From assembly GCA_004554205.1 (NCBI GenBank), contig SFNH01000008.1, positions 1 through 29,189 of the forward strand: 29,189 bases of DNA. Direction: 5' to 3'. Below the pieces are notes generated by a model. That model did not search any database. It was not told the DNA's origin and saw only the letters and a program-made list of their open reading frames with translations. Below are positions 1 through 7,315 of this stretch, piece after piece; positions within the stretch are counted from its first letter, which is position 1; every line of letters starts with the position of its first letter. This stretch comes from Clostridium sp. Its GTDB lineage: Bacteria > Bacillota > Clostridia > Lachnospirales > Lachnospiraceae. A program made the position numbers and the translations under genes.

Positions 1-330
1 AGTCGCGCAAACTCGCTTCGCTCGGACAGTGCGCTTTGTGGCGGCAGCTAGCGCAGACCTCGCTACGGAAGCCTCGCTATCGTCACCGGGTCTGTCTTCT
101 GGGGCCTTGCGGCTGATATTGTCCAGCCCCGAGGGAGCGCTGTGCAAACCTTACCGTGAGGGAGACCGGTGTAAACCCTACTGTGAGGGAAGACGGTGAA
201 TACTTTTGCGAGGTGCCCGAGCAAAAGTTTTACATCCGTCGACCGAACAAAAGAGAATACTGTGGGCGCGACCGAACAAAAACGAAAAGGCCGCCCGCGA
301 CCGAGGTGAGCCGCATGGCTGAACTGTTAC
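1..330. repeat. Composite intergenic repeat region, no gene
   Basis: No credible gene lies here; the open frame from 156 is built from repeats and has no ribosome site or family features. Four pieces are visible. Positions 1-40 match 20043-20082. Positions 74-120 (GCTATCGTCACCGGGTCTGT followed by GCGGCTGATATT) match 20248-20296. A 27-bp-period tandem has GAGGGA at 131, 158 and 185. A 29-bp-period tandem has GACCGA at 241, 270 and 299. The end at 289-330 (GAGGTGAGCCGCATGGCTGAACTGTTAC) is the reverse complement of the left end of the element at 2250. The region is probably the right part of a larger element that continues left of the window. Confidence 0.75.
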
Positions 331-357
331 GCATTTGGAAGAAAAGAAAAAAATACA

Positions 358-386
358 TTGTATTTCAGTGCTTTCCCATATATAAT
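358..386 (+). promoter_or_regulatory. SigA-type promoter of galE
   Basis: TTGTAT (358-363), a 17-bp spacer and a perfect TATAAT (381-386) give a strong housekeeping promoter. Transcription should start near 393, leaving a leader of roughly 68 nt before the galE ATG at 461. The -10 box lies in the loop of the terminator hairpin 367-401, so the two signals overlap physically. Confidence 0.7.
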
Positions 387-405
387 GATTGGGAGAGCAC
401 TTTTT
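367..405 (+). terminator. Intrinsic terminator upstream of galE
   Basis: A 12-bp stem pairs AGTGCTTTCCCA (367-378) with TGGGAGAGCACT (390-401), with one G-U wobble. A run of five T follows at 401-405. It should stop transcripts arriving from the left. RNA started at the galE promoter contains only the right arm, so galE itself would not be terminated by it. Confidence 0.75.
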
Positions 406-407
406 CG

Positions 408-437
408 TTTCATAGGAAAGTTCGTCCTGTGAAGCAA
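408..437. repeat. Short CATAGGA hairpin repeat (copy 1)
   Basis: TTTCATAGGA, the loop AAGTTCG and TCCTGTGAAGCAAA form an imperfect hairpin. Related copies occur at 1582-1614 and 12402-12435. As in those copies, it sits directly after the U-tract of an intrinsic terminator. Here it lies in the predicted galE leader, between the likely transcription start and the ribosome site. Confidence 0.65.
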
Positions 438-460
438 AACGTTTGGAGGGAGGAATTAAG

Positions 461-1483
461 ATGGCGACGATTCTTGTTACGGGCGGTGCGGGCTACATTG
501 GGAGCCACACCTGTGTGGAGCTTTTAAATGCGGGTTACGACGTGGTTGTGGTGGACAACCTGTGTAATTCGTGCAGGGAATCCTTGAAGCGTGTGGAGGA
601 GATCACGGGAAAGACGCTCACATTTTACGAGGTGGATCTTCTCGACGAGCCGGTGCTTGACTCTGTGTTCCAAAATGAAAAAATTGACGCGGTGATCCAT
701 TTCGCAGGTCTTAAGGCGGTGGGCGAGTCGGTGTACAAGCCGCTTGAATATTACCACAACAATATTACGGGGACGCTGATCCTGTGCGATGTGATGCGCC
801 GCTACGGCTGTAAGAGCATTGTCTTCAGCTCCTCCGCCACGGTTTACGGGAACCCGGCGTTTGTTCCGATCACGGAGGAGTGCCCGAAGGGGGAGATCAC
901 CAATCCCTACGGGCGGACGAAGGGGATGTTGGAGCAGATCCTGACGGACCTTCACACGGCGGACCCGGAGTGGAAGGTGATGCTGCTTCGCTATTTCAAC
1001 CCCATCGGCGCACATAAGTCCGGCAGAATCGGTGAGAATCCGAAGGGAATTCCAAACAATCTGCTTCCGTATATCACCCAGGTGGCGGTCGGAAGGCTCG
1101 TCTGCCTCGGCGTGTTCGGCAACGATTATGACACTCCGGACGGTACCTGTGTGCGCGACTATATCCATGTGGTCGATTTAGCGGACGGCCATGTAAAGGC
1201 GCTTGAGAAGCTCGGAAAGGAGCAGGGCGGCGTGTGGACCTACAATCTGGGAACCGGCGTCGGATACAGCGTTCTCGACGTGATCCAGGCGTTTGAGGAG
1301 GCCAACGGCTTAAAGATCAACTATGTATTCAAGGAGCGCCGCGCGGGCGATGTCCCGCAGTGCTACGCAGACCCGTCAAGGGCCGAGAGGGAGCTTGGCT
1401 GGAGAGCAAAGTATGGCATTCGTGAGATGTGCGAGGATTCCTGGAGATGGCAGAAGAATAATCCGAACGGATATGTGGAGTAG
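461..1483 (+). CDS. galE: UDP-glucose 4-epimerase
   Basis: This enzyme interconverts UDP-glucose and UDP-galactose with bound NAD, feeding galactose use and surface polysaccharide synthesis in the cytosol. The 340-aa product is a standard length for the extended short-chain dehydrogenase family. The NAD-binding GGAGYIG is at residues 8-14, SSSATVYG at 123-130, and the catalytic Tyr-xxx-Lys pair is Y150/K154 (NPYGRTK). The ATG at 461 is preceded by GGAGGGAGG at the right spacing, so the in-frame TTG at 443 is rejected as the start. The gene appears to be transcribed alone from the promoter at 358-386. Its 3' side abuts a structured repeat shared with the convergent DUF4364 gene. The assignment is firm. 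Confidence 0.96.
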   Translation: MATILVTGGAGYIGSHTCVELLNAGYDVVVVDNLCNSCRESLKRVEEITGKTLTFYEVDLLDEPVLDSVFQNEKIDAVIHFAGLKAVGESVYKPLEYYHNNITGTLILCDVMRRYGCKSIVFSSSATVYGNPAFVPITEECPKGEITNPYGRTKGMLEQILTDLHTADPEWKVMLLRYFNPIGAHKSGRIGENPKGIPNNLLPYITQVAVGRLVCLGVFGNDYDTPDGTCVRDYIHVVDLADGHVKALEKLGKEQGGVWTYNLGTGVGYSVLDVIQAFEEANGLKINYVFKERRAGDVPQCYADPSRAERELGWRAKYGIREMCEDSWRWQKNNPNGYVE

Positions 1484-1484
1484 T

Positions 1485-1513
1485 AAAAAAAGAGTTCCGC
1501 TTGCGGAACTCTT
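1485..1513 (-). terminator. Intrinsic terminator, minus strand (distal)
   Basis: A perfect 10-bp stem, AGAGTTCCGC (1491-1500) with GCGGAACTCT (1503-1512) and a 2-nt loop, is followed on the minus strand by T6 (the A run 1485-1490). It is the far end of the repeat element 1490-1616 and a second stop for transcripts from the DUF4364 gene. On the plus strand it has almost no U-tract, so it is a poorer terminator for galE. Confidence 0.7.
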
Positions 1514-1616
1514 GCGCCTTAAGCGGCTGCGTCAGCAGCCTCATTCCTAAGCGCGAAGTGCGCATCCTAAGCGGAGCGTTTTTGTTTCATAGGACGAATT
1601 TTCCTATGAAATAAAA
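1490..1616. repeat. Multi-hairpin repeat element (copy A, about 125 bp)
   Basis: Four inverted repeats lie in a row: AGAGTTCCGC/GCGGAACTCT, GGCTGC/GCAGCC, GCGC/GTGCGC, and TTTCATAGGA/TCCTATGAAA. The whole stretch is the reverse complement of 12397-12525 with only scattered differences by eye. Seen from the gene whose 3' end it follows (DUF4364 here, the TPR/TM gene at the other copy), both copies have the same orientation: CATAGGA hairpin first, AGAGTTCCGC hairpin last. Confidence 0.8.
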
Positions 1617-1642
1617 AGGGAGGAAGCGCTATGCTTCCTCCC
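1613..1642 (-). terminator. Intrinsic terminator overlapping the DUF4364 stop codon
   Basis: On the minus strand GGGAGGAAGC, a 5-nt loop and GCTTCCTCCC form a perfect 10-bp stem (1618-1642) followed by T5 (A run 1613-1617). The 5' arm of the stem contains the last codons of the DUF4364 gene and the loop contains its TAG stop, so termination is built into the coding end. Confidence 0.85.
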
Positions 1643-2159
1643 CGCTCATGAGCGTTTTCATTACAAACGCGTAGATTTCCTGACTTTTGTCCTTCCAGCG
1701 GGCGCACATCGCCTCTGCCTGCTCCTTGTCCGGGACGGCGATATCAAGGCCGATCAGCGTGTTTCGTCCCTCGCGGACCTCACAGTGCACGACATAGTCC
1801 TGGGTGGTGGACTTATAATAGTCCGAGACGGTGCCGACCTCATTGCGCATGCGGAATCTGTTGTCCTTCAAATAGTTGTCCATATCCTCAATGATCGCGG
1901 GAGAAATATTTTTGCCGAAGAAGCTTAAGGTTTCCTCCCCCTCGTGCGTGATCACATAGCGTGTGCTGTTGTGGGTGGATTCGGTGCGGATAAGCCCCGA
2001 TTCCTGGAGCTCGTTTAGCGCCTGCTGCAGCGTGAAATAGCTGGCGTACTCGTGCTGTAGGAAAAAATCGGTGAGCTGCGCGTTGGTCAGCGGGAAATTC
2101 ACCTGCTTGAGCATATAGAGATTCATCAGTTTATAGAGCGTCATCGGTTCAGATAACAT
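1629..2159 (-). CDS. DUF4364 family winged-helix protein
   Basis: The product is 176 aa. The N-terminal half (about 5-75) looks like a winged helix: MTLYKLMNLYMLKQVNFPLTN, a second helix with LQQALNELQESGLI, then the wing RYVITHEGEETL. The C-terminal half (about 85-170) is mixed alpha/beta. I recognise it as the DUF4364 family common in Clostridia, whose function is not established; the fold suggests a DNA-binding regulator. It has its own SigA promoter (2193-2221) on the minus strand and a terminator at its stop codon, so it is monocistronic. No metabolic gene is co-transcribed, which leaves its target open. Confidence 0.88.
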   Translation of the reverse strand: MLSEPMTLYKLMNLYMLKQVNFPLTNAQLTDFFLQHEYASYFTLQQALNELQESGLIRTESTHNSTRYVITHEGEETLSFFGKNISPAIIEDMDNYLKDNRFRMRNEVGTVSDYYKSTTQDYVVHCEVREGRNTLIGLDIAVPDKEQAEAMCARWKDKSQEIYAFVMKTLMSGEEA

Positions 2160-2192
2160 GGGGCCGCCTCTCTCATCACAAAGTTTTTTTTA

Positions 2193-2221
2193 ATCATACC
2201 AATTTAATCCTTTTAAATCAA
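2193..2221 (-). promoter_or_regulatory. SigA-type promoter of the DUF4364 gene
   Basis: On the minus strand TTGATT (2221-2216) and TATGAT (2198-2193) are separated by exactly 17 bp. The start codon is 34 nt downstream of the -10 box. It is the only good promoter pair upstream of this gene. Confidence 0.75.
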
Positions 2222-2236
2222 GTTAAAATGTGATAT

Positions 2237-2242
2237 TATAAT
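2237..2242 (+). promoter_or_regulatory. Possible -10 box of the DUF5717 operon
   Basis: A perfect TATAAT lies just left of the MITE-like element, but no convincing -35 box is found 16-18 bp upstream (the stretch reads TTAAATCA). If used, transcription would start almost at the element boundary (about 2249), making the inserted element the leader of the operon. This is tentative. Confidence 0.3.
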
Positions 2243-2249
2243 GAAAGAG

Positions 2250-2416
2250 GTAACAGTTCAGCCATACGGCTCACCTCGGTCGCGGGCGGCGAGTTTGCGC
2301 GACTGGCGGCTAATAAGCGCGCAGACCGAGCAGGAAACGCAGCGTGTCACACGGGCTGTCTGTCCGGGAGCTGCGGCGTAAAATCCGCGGAAGACGCCGC
2401 ATAGCTGAACTGTTAC
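2250..2416. mobile_element. MITE-like element with terminal inverted repeats and 7-bp flanking repeat
   Basis: The ends are GTAACAGTTCAGC (2250-2262) and GCTGAACTGTTAC (2404-2416), perfect 13-bp inverted repeats. Identical GAAAGAG heptamers flank the element at 2243-2249 and 2417-2423, as expected for a target-site duplication. The roughly 167-bp body contains no gene. Its core (2301-2400, GACTGGCGGCTAATAAGCGC onward) recurs at 19945-20046 inverted and at 26734-26846. It lies between the DUF4364 promoter region and the start of the DUF5717 gene at 2487. The rest of this intergenic stretch (2417-2486) shows only a weak ribosome site. Confidence 0.75.
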
Positions 2417-2486
2417 GAAAGAGTATGCGCGGCGGTCAGGGAATGCGTGAAAACTGTCGCGGAGAGCATTTTTGACAGGTGGTACT

Positions 2487-5400
2487 ATGAGAGAAAGAAT
2501 TAACCGGCTGGCGAAGGGAATCGTAGATGCGGAGCAGCTTAAGATTCTGGTAACGCCGGAGACCATCACGGAGACGGTTCATGCCGGAGAGGTGACAAGA
2601 AAAGAATTGTATGTGGCGGAGGCACAGGGCAGATTTATTAAGGGCCTGGTGTATTCTTCCAATATGCGTGTCAGGCTCGTAAGCGATACGTTCGGGGGGA
2701 ACCGGAACCGTGTTTCCTACGAGGTGGACAGCAGAAACCTGTCTGGAGCGGATGTGATCGAGGGGGCTTTTTATCTTGTGACCAATGGCGGCGAGAGGAA
2801 GCTGCCATATTCTTTTTCCATTGATATCGGCGCATCGGGGAAGATGCTTGCGAAGCTGAAAACTCCTGCGGATCTTGCGGAGCTTGCAAGGCAGGACAAG
2901 GATCTGGCTCTGCGCCTGTTTGAATATCGTGATTTTGTGGAAGCGCCGTTTATGCAGGATCTGCATATCCGCGCGCTCTATGACGGGCTTAAGGGGGGCT
3001 TGAACCACCAAAACCGTTTGGAGGAGTTTCTGGTGGCGCTCGGGGCGAAGAAGCCGGTGAGCCTTGAGGTGGACGCCTCGCCGCGCCGGTATGACGGGGT
3101 GAAGGAGCCGGTGCAGGCGGAGCTTGAGGTGCGAGGCAGCACCTGGGGGTATGTGCGTTTTGATGTGGCTGCGGACGGGGACTTTCTGGAACTTCCGAAG
3201 CGCGCCTTTGGCCCCGATGATTTTAAGGATGGCATCTGTATGGTGCCGTACCGGGTAAACCCGTCTCACCTCCACCGCGGAAAGAATCTGGGCGCTCTTA
3301 TCGTCTCCACGATCCGGGAAACGATCGCTGTGCCTGTGGAGGCGCAGTTTGACGGCGAGAAGCCGGAGCGGTCCGGTCATGGCCGCCAGAAGGATCTGCA
3401 TGAGTATCTGTGTCTGCGCCTTCAGTATGAGATGGGGATTTACGAGGATCGGCTCCTGATCAACCAGATGAAGCAGGTTTTAGAGCGGATGCGCCGCGCA
3501 AGCGGCGAGGATATCTTCCTCATCCTGAGCCAGGCGGAGCTTTTTTTGCTCGAGGGACAGCGGGATAGGGCAGCGGTTCTTTTGGAGGATCACAAGCCCC
3601 TTACGGCGGAACTAAAAGAAAAGAATCCCGATTTCTATTGTATGTATCAGTATCTGCTCATGCAGCTCCAGAAGAAGGAAGGGCAGCGTGAGAATCTGCT
3701 GCGTGTGGTGGGGGCGTTCCTTTCGGAAAAGCCGGACAGCATACGGCTGTACCTGCTGCGGCTGGCGCTTGAGCCGAGCATCCGGGAAAATCCGTCGGAG
3801 TGTCTGGACGAGATGCGCGCGATGTTTGAGGCGGGCTGCCGAAGCCCCTATCTCTATGCCCATGCATTTAAGCTTTATGAGAAGGATCCGCAGCTTCTTG
3901 CCGGGCTTGGTTCCTTTGAGAGGCAGGTGATGATGTTTGCCGTCAAACAGGATCTGATCCCGCTTGAGCTCGCGCTCCGCGTTGCACGGTTCGCCGCGGC
4001 TTCCAGACATTACCGGGCGCTTTCCTTAAGGATTTTAGTCGCGCTCTATGAGAAGTACAAGGATAAGGAACTCTTAAGTGCCGTCTGCTGCATGATGATC
4101 AAGGGAGACCGCCGCGGCGAGGAGGCTTTCCCCTGGTATCAGAAGGCAATCGAGGCGGGGGTGAGCCTGACACGGCTCTATGAGTATTATCTGTACTCCC
4201 TCCCGAGGGAGTACCCGTACCTGCTTCCGAAGGAGGTGCTCTTGTACTTTTCCTACGAGAAGTCCTTAGACGATTACAGCCGTTCCCTGCTTTACATGAA
4301 TATTATAAAATTTATGAAGCCGGAGGCGGCGCTCTATAAGCAGTATGAGCGGGAGACCACGCAGTTTGCGATGGAACAGCTCTTAAAGTCCAGGATCAAC
4401 CGCAGACTTGTGGTGCTTTACCGGCACATGATCTACAAGGAGATGATCGATGAGAAGGTGGCGCGGGTTTTGCCGTCCATCTTAAAGTCCTACCGTGTGC
4501 GTCTTAACAATCCGCACATCCGCTCTGTGGTGGTGTGCTATGAGGAGATGGACGGGGAGGATGTGTATCCCGTGAAGGATGGTGTGGCTTATGTGCCGCT
4601 GTTCTCCGGACGCCCCGTACTGCTTTTCCAGGATGATTACGGCAACCGTTATTCCAATATCCCTTACCGGAAGCAGGCAGCCATGGAGCAGGAGAATACG
4701 GGAGAGCTTGAGGAGCGGTGCTATGAGGTCTACCCCGGGCATCCGATGCTGCGGCTTAAAGAGTGCGGGGAGATCGTGGAATCCGGGATTTCCGGCGAGG
4801 CGGATGTGCTGACCTTAAAGCGCGCGTCGCAGGATCTGCGGCTTCACCCTTTATTTAAACACAAGATTTTGACCCGCATGATCGAGTACTACCGAGGGCG
4901 TCTTAAGTCGGAGGAGGACACCGGCGGCGATGACGTGGATTACCTGATGGAGCTGTCTGTCGACTGCTTAAGCCATAAGGAGCGTGCGGGAATCTGTGAG
5001 ACCCTGATCGGTCAGGACTATATCCGGGAGGCGTACGAGGTGGTGAAGCGCTACGGATATGAGGGAATCCCTGTGAGCCGGCTGCTTAAGCTGTGTACGC
5101 GGATGATTCTTCAGAAGCTGTTTGACGAGGATGACGGACTTTTGCATATGGCGTGGCGTCTGTTCGTGGAGGGAAAGTACGACAGCGTGCTGTTAGATTA
5201 TCTTTGTGAACATTTTAACGGTTCCACAGATCAGATGTTCCGGATCTTAAACAGGAGCGTGCGGGAGCACATCGAGACCTATGATATGCCGGAGCGGCTT
5301 CTGGCGCAGATGATGTTTACCGGCGAGACTTTGCATATAGACCAGGTGTTTGACTGGTATGCGGCAGGCAAAAAGACGAGTGATACGGTGGTAAAGGCAT

Positions 5401-6062
5401 ATTTTACCATGAAGTCGGCAGACTATTTCCTCTGGAATATGGAAACTTCGGAGCGCGTATTTGCTTATCTTGAGGGCGTCATGCACAGTGCGCCGGACAA
5501 GGCTAAGATTCCAACAATCTATATGATGGCGCTGACAAAGTACTATTCCACACTGGATACGCTTGACGGGGAGCGAAAGGAGCTCTGCGGCAGAATGGTG
5601 GAACAGCTGCTAAATGAGGGGCGCGTGTTTGCCTGCTTCCGCGACCTTGCGCGGCTCATGCCGATGCCGGAGAGTGTGACGGACAAGGTGATCGTGGAGT
5701 ACCGCGGTGGCAGGGATGAGCGCCCGGAGCTGATGGTGAGGATCCTGCCGGAGGACGGGGAATTCTCGCGGGCGGAGATGAGAAAGGTTTATCCCGGCAT
5801 TTTTGTCCACCAGAAGACGCTGTTTGAGGGCGAGGAGTTAGAGTACCGCATCTATGGCCGCGAGGATGGGACGAGGAGGCTTTTTCAGGAAGGAAAGCTC
5901 TCCTGTGACAGCGCCGCGACAGTCCACAGCGACAGCAGATATGCCGCGTTAAATGAGATGGGCAGGTGCCTTGCACAGAAAAAGGAAGATGCGCTAAAAG
6001 AAAAAATGGAGCGATACCTGACGGATAATGCTATGATGGAGGAGCTGTTTACTCTGATGTAG
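2487..6062 (+). CDS. DUF5717-like giant helical-repeat protein (unknown function)
   Basis: The product is 1191 aa with no signal peptide or membrane segment, so it should be cytosolic. By eye there are two beta-rich, Ig-like modules near residues 30-125 and 190-300 (for example VRLVSDTFGGNRNRVSYEV and AELEVRGSTWGYVRFDV). A very long all-helical solenoid follows from about 305 to 1040 with TPR-like Leu/Ala/Tyr spacing, then a beta-rich C-terminal module at about 1055-1135. It resembles what is annotated as DUF5717 in Lachnospiraceae; I know of no demonstrated function. The ATG at 2487 has AGGTGG just upstream; the in-frame TTG at 2472 is less likely. It leads a cluster with an Hsp70-like protein (29 bp downstream) and a small TPR protein, suggesting one complex. 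Confidence 0.85.
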   Translation: MRERINRLAKGIVDAEQLKILVTPETITETVHAGEVTRKELYVAEAQGRFIKGLVYSSNMRVRLVSDTFGGNRNRVSYEVDSRNLSGADVIEGAFYLVTNGGERKLPYSFSIDIGASGKMLAKLKTPADLAELARQDKDLALRLFEYRDFVEAPFMQDLHIRALYDGLKGGLNHQNRLEEFLVALGAKKPVSLEVDASPRRYDGVKEPVQAELEVRGSTWGYVRFDVAADGDFLELPKRAFGPDDFKDGICMVPYRVNPSHLHRGKNLGALIVSTIRETIAVPVEAQFDGEKPERSGHGRQKDLHEYLCLRLQYEMGIYEDRLLINQMKQVLERMRRASGEDIFLILSQAELFLLEGQRDRAAVLLEDHKPLTAELKEKNPDFYCMYQYLLMQLQKKEGQRENLLRVVGAFLSEKPDSIRLYLLRLALEPSIRENPSECLDEMRAMFEAGCRSPYLYAHAFKLYEKDPQLLAGLGSFERQVMMFAVKQDLIPLELALRVARFAAASRHYRALSLRILVALYEKYKDKELLSAVCCMMIKGDRRGEEAFPWYQKAIEAGVSLTRLYEYYLYSLPREYPYLLPKEVLLYFSYEKSLDDYSRSLLYMNIIKFMKPEAALYKQYERETTQFAMEQLLKSRINRRLVVLYRHMIYKEMIDEKVARVLPSILKSYRVRLNNPHIRSVVVCYEEMDGEDVYPVKDGVAYVPLFSGRPVLLFQDDYGNRYSNIPYRKQAAMEQENTGELEERCYEVYPGHPMLRLKECGEIVESGISGEADVLTLKRASQDLRLHPLFKHKILTRMIEYYRGRLKSEEDTGGDDVDYLMELSVDCLSHKERAGICETLIGQDYIREAYEVVKRYGYEGIPVSRLLKLCTRMILQKLFDEDDGLLHMAWRLFVEGKYDSVLLDYLCEHFNGSTDQMFRILNRSVREHIETYDMPERLLAQMMFTGETLHIDQVFDWYAAGKKTSDTVVKAYFTMKSADYFLWNMETSERVFAYLEGVMHSAPDKAKIPTIYMMALTKYYSTLDTLDGERKELCGRMVEQLLNEGRVFACFRDLARLMPMPESVTDKVIVEYRGGRDERPELMVRILPEDGEFSRAEMRKVYPGIFVHQKTLFEGEELEYRIYGREDGTRRLFQEGKLSCDSAATVHSDSRYAALNEMGRCLAQKKEDALKEKMERYLTDNAMMEELFTLM

Positions 6063-6091
6063 CGGTCGGTACGCGGGGAGCGGGAACTTTT

Positions 6092-7315
6092 ATGGATGGA
6101 ATGGTAGTGGGCATAGACCTGTGTGACGAATACACACAGATAAACTGTGCCGAGGAAGAAAAAACGTGGACGATCCCGACGGTGATCTGTAAGCACAAGA
6201 GCAGTGAGGAGTGGTTTGTCGGCGAGGACGCTTACGCCCACAATCTAATGGGGGACGGGAGCCTCGTGGATAAGCTCTTAAACCTTGCCTTAAAGGAGGG
6301 CACGGCTACGCTCGGAGAGATCCGGTATGAGGGCAAAGAACTTCTGGAGCTGTTTTTAGAGCGGGCGGTGGGGCTTGCAAGGAAGGAGTACTGGACGGAA
6401 GAGATCCGCCGGATCGTATTTACTGTCAGGAATTGGGAACCGCGCCTGTCCGAGCTGCTCCGCGAGTGTGCGGCGAAGCTCGGCGTTCCGGATGAGTGCG
6501 TGTGTATCATCAGCCATACGGAAAGCTTTATCTATTATATTCTGAGCCAGAAAAAGGAGATCTGGAACGGCGCCGTCGGTATGTACGACCTCTCGGGGGA
6601 GGGTCTGCGCTATTACGAGATGAAGGTTCAGCGGGGCTTAAAAAAGACGACGGTGCTGGCGGAATATGAGAATATGGAGGAAGCCTTTAACCTGGATATC
6701 TTAAAGACTGCCTCCGGCGCGCGGCTGGCGGACAAGATCCTCTGCTCCTGTCTGGACCGCCTGATGAAGCGCAAGGCGTACTCGTCCGTATTCCTGATGG
6801 GAAAGGGCTTTGAGGACAGGGAGTGGGCGGAGGAGTTTATGAAGCTTCTCTGCACCGGAAGACGCGTCTATGTGGAGCCGGCAGTTTTTTCAAAGGGCGC
6901 GGCTTACCGCGCGGTTGATGCCATGAGAGAGCAGACCTCCTACCCGTTCACGATGCTCTGTGAGGGCCGCTTAAAGTGTACGGTGTCCATGGATGTGGTG
7001 CACAGGGGAAAGGAGACGTCGGTGGTTTTAGCCGCGGCGGGCGACGCCTGGTACGAGCGGGTGTCCGCGGTGGACGTGATCCCTGAGAGACAGAAGACGA
7101 TCGATCTTGTTGTGACACCCCTTGACGCGAAAAAAAAGAAGCTGATCTCAATTCCGCTTGAGGGCTTCCCGGAGCGTCCTGACCGGACGACAAAGGTGCG
7201 CGTCCAGGTGCGGTTTCTCGATGAGCGCACCATGGAGGTGCAGATTAAGGATCAGGGGTTCGGGGAGCTATTCCCCGCGTCAGGATTACAGATCAGACAA
7301 GAGGTTATGCTATGA
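6092..7315 (+). CDS. DUF5716-like degenerate Hsp70/actin-fold protein
   Basis: The product is 407 aa. The order of segments follows the Hsp70/MreB ATPase: VVGIDLCDEYTQI at 5-17 (phosphate-1 like), IPTVICK and VGEDA at 28-47 (compare DnaK PSVVAF and VGDPA), SHTESFIYYIL at 141-151 (connect-1 like), GMYDLSGEGLRYYEM at 163-177 (phosphate-2 like), SVFLMGKGF at 232-240 (adenosine like) and FSKGAAYRAVDA at 266-277 (connect-2 like). The Gly-rich phosphate-2 loop is altered and the DnaK Lys70 region is not evident, so ATP hydrolysis is uncertain. Residues from about 290 on are beta-rich and could be a substrate-domain analogue. It resembles Lachnospiraceae DUF5716 proteins. Its stop overlaps the next start (ATGA), indicating tight translational coupling. 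Confidence 0.85.
   Translation: MDGMVVGIDLCDEYTQINCAEEEKTWTIPTVICKHKSSEEWFVGEDAYAHNLMGDGSLVDKLLNLALKEGTATLGEIRYEGKELLELFLERAVGLARKEYWTEEIRRIVFTVRNWEPRLSELLRECAAKLGVPDECVCIISHTESFIYYILSQKKEIWNGAVGMYDLSGEGLRYYEMKVQRGLKKTTVLAEYENMEEAFNLDILKTASGARLADKILCSCLDRLMKRKAYSSVFLMGKGFEDREWAEEFMKLLCTGRRVYVEPAVFSKGAAYRAVDAMREQTSYPFTMLCEGRLKCTVSMDVVHRGKETSVVLAAAGDAWYERVSAVDVIPERQKTIDLVVTPLDAKKKKLISIPLEGFPERPDRTTKVRVQVRFLDERTMEVQIKDQGFGELFPASGLQIRQEVML

Noticed and set aside
156..527. 123-aa open frame upstream of and overlapping galE
   Set aside because: It runs through the tandem repeats, the terminator and the galE promoter, has no ribosome site, and overlaps the true galE start.
2436..3401. 321-aa minus-strand frame opposite the DUF5717 gene
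   Set aside because: It is a shadow frame of the real plus-strand gene with biased composition and no ribosome site.
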